Source of the DNA: JAGVPT01 sp035500675
Lineage (GTDB): Bacteria; Bacteroidota; Ignavibacteria; UBA10030; UBA8401
Reading direction: 5' to 3'
NCBI GenBank assembly: GCA_035500675.1
Contig: DATJXA010000032.1
Coordinates: 1-64,000 of the forward strand
DNA: 64,000 bases
Part shown: positions 61,490 through 64,000 of the stretch, piece by piece
Layout: the number at the start of each line of letters is the position of its first letter
Numbering within the stretch: position 1 is the stretch's first letter
Translations under genes and position numbers: made by a program
Notes under the pieces: generated by a model
The model's database searches: none
The model's input: the letters and a program-made list of their open reading frames with translations, nothing else
What the model was told of the DNA's origin: nothing

Positions 61490-62395
61490 ATGAACCGGCG
61501 AGACTTTATCGGCCGCGGGGCACTTGCCGCGCTCGTTCCCTTGCTTTCCGCCAGGCTGAATACATCGTTCGGGTCTGCGCTGTTCGCGACCCCAGACGAT
61601 GCCGATGAGACAATTTGTGGGAAGAAGTTCTCCCTGGCGCTTTCGGACCGTCTCGAAGATAAACCGATCAATCAAGCGATCGTTGAGATCGGAAAATCTT
61701 TCATCGGCACCGACTACGCCGAGCATACGCTCGAGGAAGGCGGAGAAGAGCATCTCGTCGTCAACCTTCGCGTGCTCGACTGCGTTTCGTTCTATGAGAA
61801 TGTGCTTGCGCTCGCTCGGTGCGTTAAAATGAAAACGCTCACCTTCGAGGCGTACAAAGCGCAGCTTCAATTTATCCGCTATCGGGGCGGCGTCATCGAC
61901 GGTTATGCAAGCCGGCTTCATTACACCACCGACTATTGGTTTGACAACGAAAAGAAGGGCGTGCTAAAAGTTGTGACGAAGGAGCTGTTCGGAGAAAAAG
62001 CAGTACAGCGGATTCCTACTCCGATCAATTTCATGTCGACACATCGAAGATCTTACCGGCAACTTTCGGACGATTCCGTTCTGGCAGAAATAGAAAAGCG
62101 GGAACAAGAGATCGGCAAGCGCGAGATGTTTTTTCTCCCCAAAGAAAGCGTTCATCTGTTCGCCGACCGCGTAAAAACGGGGTCGTTGATCGGGATAACG
62201 ACGAGCATTCCGGGGCTCGATGTATCACACACCGGCATTGCCCTGCGGACGGAAAGCGGTTCACTTCACCTTCTCCACGCCCCCGATGTCGGTCAAAAAG
62301 TTCAAATCACAAAGATGCCGCTGCACGAGTATCTTGCGAGAAATACGAAGCAGACGGGCATTATCGTTGCAGAAGCGCTGGAACCCCATCGATGA
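61490..62395 (+). CDS. DUF1460 exported putative peptidoglycan amidase
   Basis: 301 residues. N-terminus MNRRDFIGRGALAALVPLLS has an RRDF twin-arginine-like motif before a hydrophobic stretch, suggesting Tat or Sec export. The DUF1460 domain covers most of the rest, with the likely nucleophile in RVLDCVSFYENVLAL and His in VSHTGIAL of the NlpC/P60-like fold. Relatives with this domain cleave N-acetylmuramoyl-L-alanine or similar wall bonds; activity here is inferred. It lies 81 bp after dnaB. Confidence 0.83.
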   Translation: MNRRDFIGRGALAALVPLLSARLNTSFGSALFATPDDADETICGKKFSLALSDRLEDKPINQAIVEIGKSFIGTDYAEHTLEEGGEEHLVVNLRVLDCVSFYENVLALARCVKMKTLTFEAYKAQLQFIRYRGGVIDGYASRLHYTTDYWFDNEKKGVLKVVTKELFGEKAVQRIPTPINFMSTHRRSYRQLSDDSVLAEIEKREQEIGKREMFFLPKESVHLFADRVKTGSLIGITTSIPGLDVSHTGIALRTESGSLHLLHAPDVGQKVQITKMPLHEYLARNTKQTGIIVAEALEPHR

Positions 62396-62420
62396 TCGTT
62401 GTATCAACCCATTAAGCAGC

Positions 62421-63119
62421 TTACTTCAGGGTCACCCAGTCAGCGATCGAACCTTCCTTGAGAAACGTATCCCCCGAACAGTGAAGCGTATCGGCATCGC
62501 GCGCTTCCTTAGAGATGATAAAATCTTCGCGTGTTCCGGCCCCCTTTGAGCGATACTGTTGAAACAATGAATCGGTCATGACGTCGAAGTACGAAATGAG
62601 CGCCCAACCGCTGTCCGACGCAACGCCCACCGCGATGTCGGACATCGTCTGAGAACCGATGTGGGTTCCAAGAGTGTCGCCTTCCTGAATCGTGTCGCCT
62701 ACCGCGAGCGCCTTGCGAAGGTTAATATGGAAGATGATGAAATACAAAGAGGGGTATGCCTTTGACTCGATTTGTACCTGTGTTCCCGCCCATTCTTCAA
62801 TCATCCGTGAAACTGTTCCACCCACAGGCGCAATAATTTTTATCGCCGACCAATCGATATTTTCTTTCGGTTCGAAATAGTGTTTCATGCTCCGGCATTG
62901 TTCGAAATCGTCGTGGTAGTCGTGTCCAACCGAGGAGCGGAATTTCGAGACCCTGCCGATTTTATCAAGATCAATATAATTCGTAGCGACAAAATGAGGG
63001 GGAAAGGAGAATACCGCCGCCGAATCCACTGCGGTGACCGGAGAAGATCCTTCGCTTCGCGTATGACAACCCGCAAGTGCAAGAAAGAAGAGGGGAATGA
63101 GAATAATCCACTTTTCCAT
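62421..63119 (-). CDS. M23-like (LytM-fold) lipoprotein, family unclear
   Basis: 232 residues. Lipoprotein signal (ILIPLFFLALAGC, then HTRS). The body suggests a Duplicated-Hybrid/LytM fold: KFRSSVGHDYHDDFEQCRSM near 60-80, KIIAPVGGTVSRMIEEWAGT, FIIFHINLRKALAVGDTIQE, GDTLGTHIG. The HDYHDD and H-rich segments could be a metal site, but the canonical HxxxD...HxH spacing is not met, so catalysis is uncertain. It ends 26 bp from the converging DUF1460 gene. Its ATG lies inside a heptamer repeat. Confidence 0.7.
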   Translation of the reverse strand: MEKWIILIPLFFLALAGCHTRSEGSSPVTAVDSAAVFSFPPHFVATNYIDLDKIGRVSKFRSSVGHDYHDDFEQCRSMKHYFEPKENIDWSAIKIIAPVGGTVSRMIEEWAGTQVQIESKAYPSLYFIIFHINLRKALAVGDTIQEGDTLGTHIGSQTMSDIAVGVASDSGWALISYFDVMTDSLFQQYRSKGAGTREDFIISKEARDADTLHCSGDTFLKEGSIADWVTLK

Positions 63120-63156
63120 TCTCAGTTCTGAATTCCTAATTCTTAATCATTAATTA
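63115..63156. repeat. Heptanucleotide tandem repeat between nfo and the M23-like gene
   Basis: Minus-strand units TAATTAA, TGATTAA, GAATTAG, GAATTCA, GAACTGA, GAATGGA: six imperfect 7-bp units. It contains the last codons and stop of nfo at one end and the ATG of the M23-like lipoprotein at the other. Confidence 0.65.
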
Positions 63157-64000
63157 AGCTCTTGAGTATTTTCATGTTCTCGACGTCTTCGTGTAAATCT
63201 TCGCTTTTAGGCGTTTCTAAAATTTTTGGAACTCTTGCAAATCGCCGGTCATTCATCAAAAGCGAAAACCCTTCGAGACCGATCATTCCCTTTCCGATGT
63301 GTTCATGCCTGTCCACATGAGAACCAAGTCCCTTCTTTGAATCGTTGCAGTGAAAAGCAACGAGCCGATCCAGGCCGATGATTCTCTCAAATTCACCGAA
63401 GGTTTCTTCATACCCCTTTGCCGTACGTATATCATAGCCGGCGGCAAAAACGTGGCACGTGTCGATGCACACTCCCATCCGATGTGGCTCATCAACCCCG
63501 TCAATAATTTTCGCCAAATGTTCAAACTTGTAACCAACCGCCGTTCCTTGTCCTGCTGTCGCCTCAACAACACTCAACACTTTAAATCCTTGCGTTCTCT
63601 CGTGGGCGATATTCAGGCTTTCGATGATTCGTTTTATTCCTTCTTCTTCGCCCGCGCCTCCATGCGCACCCGGATGAAAATTCAGAAGCTGTATGCCGAG
63701 TTGTTCGCACCGTGTGAGTTCGTCAACTAGCGCAGCACGCGACTTTTCAAGGATGTCTGGTTTGACAGCGCAGAGATTGATAAGGTAGGAATCATGGGCA
63801 ACGACCGGTGCGATCCCAGCGGCCGTAATTTTCTTCCTGTAATTTTCCACCTCGGCGTCGCTGAGCGGCTTGGCGCTCCATTGGTTGTTATTTTTCGTGA
63901 ACACCTGGAGCGCCGTACAGCCGATCGATGTTGCACGCTCGACTGCCTTATACATGCCTCCACTGATGGACATGTGGGCGCCGAGAAGGAGGGGTTTGGG
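63143..64000 (-). CDS. nfo: Deoxyribonuclease IV (AP endonuclease), 5' end beyond window
   Basis: Cleaves DNA at abasic sites in base-excision repair, fitting the nearby uracil-DNA glycosylase. The frame stays open to base 64000 and reads PKPLLLGAHMSISGGM, the family N-terminus, so only a few codons should be missing; a start at 63973 would remove the conserved GAH. Zinc-binding motifs: GAH, VVAHDSYLINLC, LLNFHPGAH, VVEATAG, GVCIDTCHVFAAGYD, FHCNDSKKGLGSHVDRHEHI, ILETP. TIM-barrel, cytoplasmic. Confidence 0.95.
   Translation of the reverse strand, partial: PKPLLLGAHMSISGGMYKAVERATSIGCTALQVFTKNNNQWSAKPLSDAEVENYRKKITAAGIAPVVAHDSYLINLCAVKPDILEKSRAALVDELTRCEQLGIQLLNFHPGAHGGAGEEEGIKRIIESLNIAHERTQGFKVLSVVEATAGQGTAVGYKFEHLAKIIDGVDEPHRMGVCIDTCHVFAAGYDIRTAKGYEETFGEFERIIGLDRLVAFHCNDSKKGLGSHVDRHEHIGKGMIGLEGFSLLMNDRRFARVPKILETPKSEDLHEDVENMKILKSLIND

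Overview
The window is a dense, almost fully coding stretch of bacterial chromosome, roughly half G+C. It most likely comes from the Ignavibacteria/Chlorobi side of the Bacteroidota (FCB group). Three things point there. Secreted proteins end in type IX secretion (PorSS) sorting domains with PNPFN motifs. The set DUF4292/EnvC-like/TPR, RqcH-like, YicC-Gmk-short omega-CoaBC and MoxR/VWA is typical of that group. Shine-Dalgarno sequences and promoters of TTGnnn-N17-TATATT type are common here, unlike the TTTG/TAnnTTTG promoters of Bacteroidia. No rRNA, tRNA, CRISPR array, phage or transposase was seen.

Layout. 1-548 holds the start of lon (runs off the left edge). 768-7180 is a TetR-controlled tripartite RND efflux operon (tetR, tolC-type, adaptor, pump). 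7434-13824 is a three-gene exopolysaccharide-like operon: UDP-GlcNAc 2-epimerase, a giant secreted deacetylase/glycoside-hydrolase-like protein, and a membrane GT2 synthase. 14140-19041 carries a TPR/response-regulator fusion and a modular lamin-tail surface protein. 19386-23444 has glnD, murI and an acetyltransferase, bracketed by two copies of a short dispersed inverted-repeat element. 23712-27454 is an envelope operon (TPR lipoprotein, LolB-like DUF4292, degenerate EnvC). 27653-36617 has a MoxR ATPase and a VWA membrane protein separated by two type IX secretion cargo proteins.

36786-39093 holds DUF423, DUF2911 and pta. 39324-45757 is a plus-strand series: miaB, SPOR protein, sigma-54 activator, lptE, GT2 synthase, TPR protein. 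45800-50328 has rpsT and three consecutive parvulin-type periplasmic chaperones. 50431-55895 has a Nudix hydrolase, an orphan lipoprotein, and the minus-strand series rqcH-like, REC-DHp, DinB, SDR. 56070-61408 is housekeeping (yicC, gmk, rpoZ, coaBC, uracil-DNA glycosylase, dnaB). 61490-64000 has a DUF1460 protein, an M23-like lipoprotein and nfo (truncated at the right edge).

The most interesting unexplained features are the exopolysaccharide cassette, a MITE/REP-like element in two copies, 7-bp-period tandem repeats at three distant sites (one inside the LptE signal peptide), a periplasmic chaperone gene with no canonical start codon for its signal peptide, and a REC-DHp protein lacking a kinase domain. 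Protein calls rest on motif recognition from the translated sequence; no database search was run.
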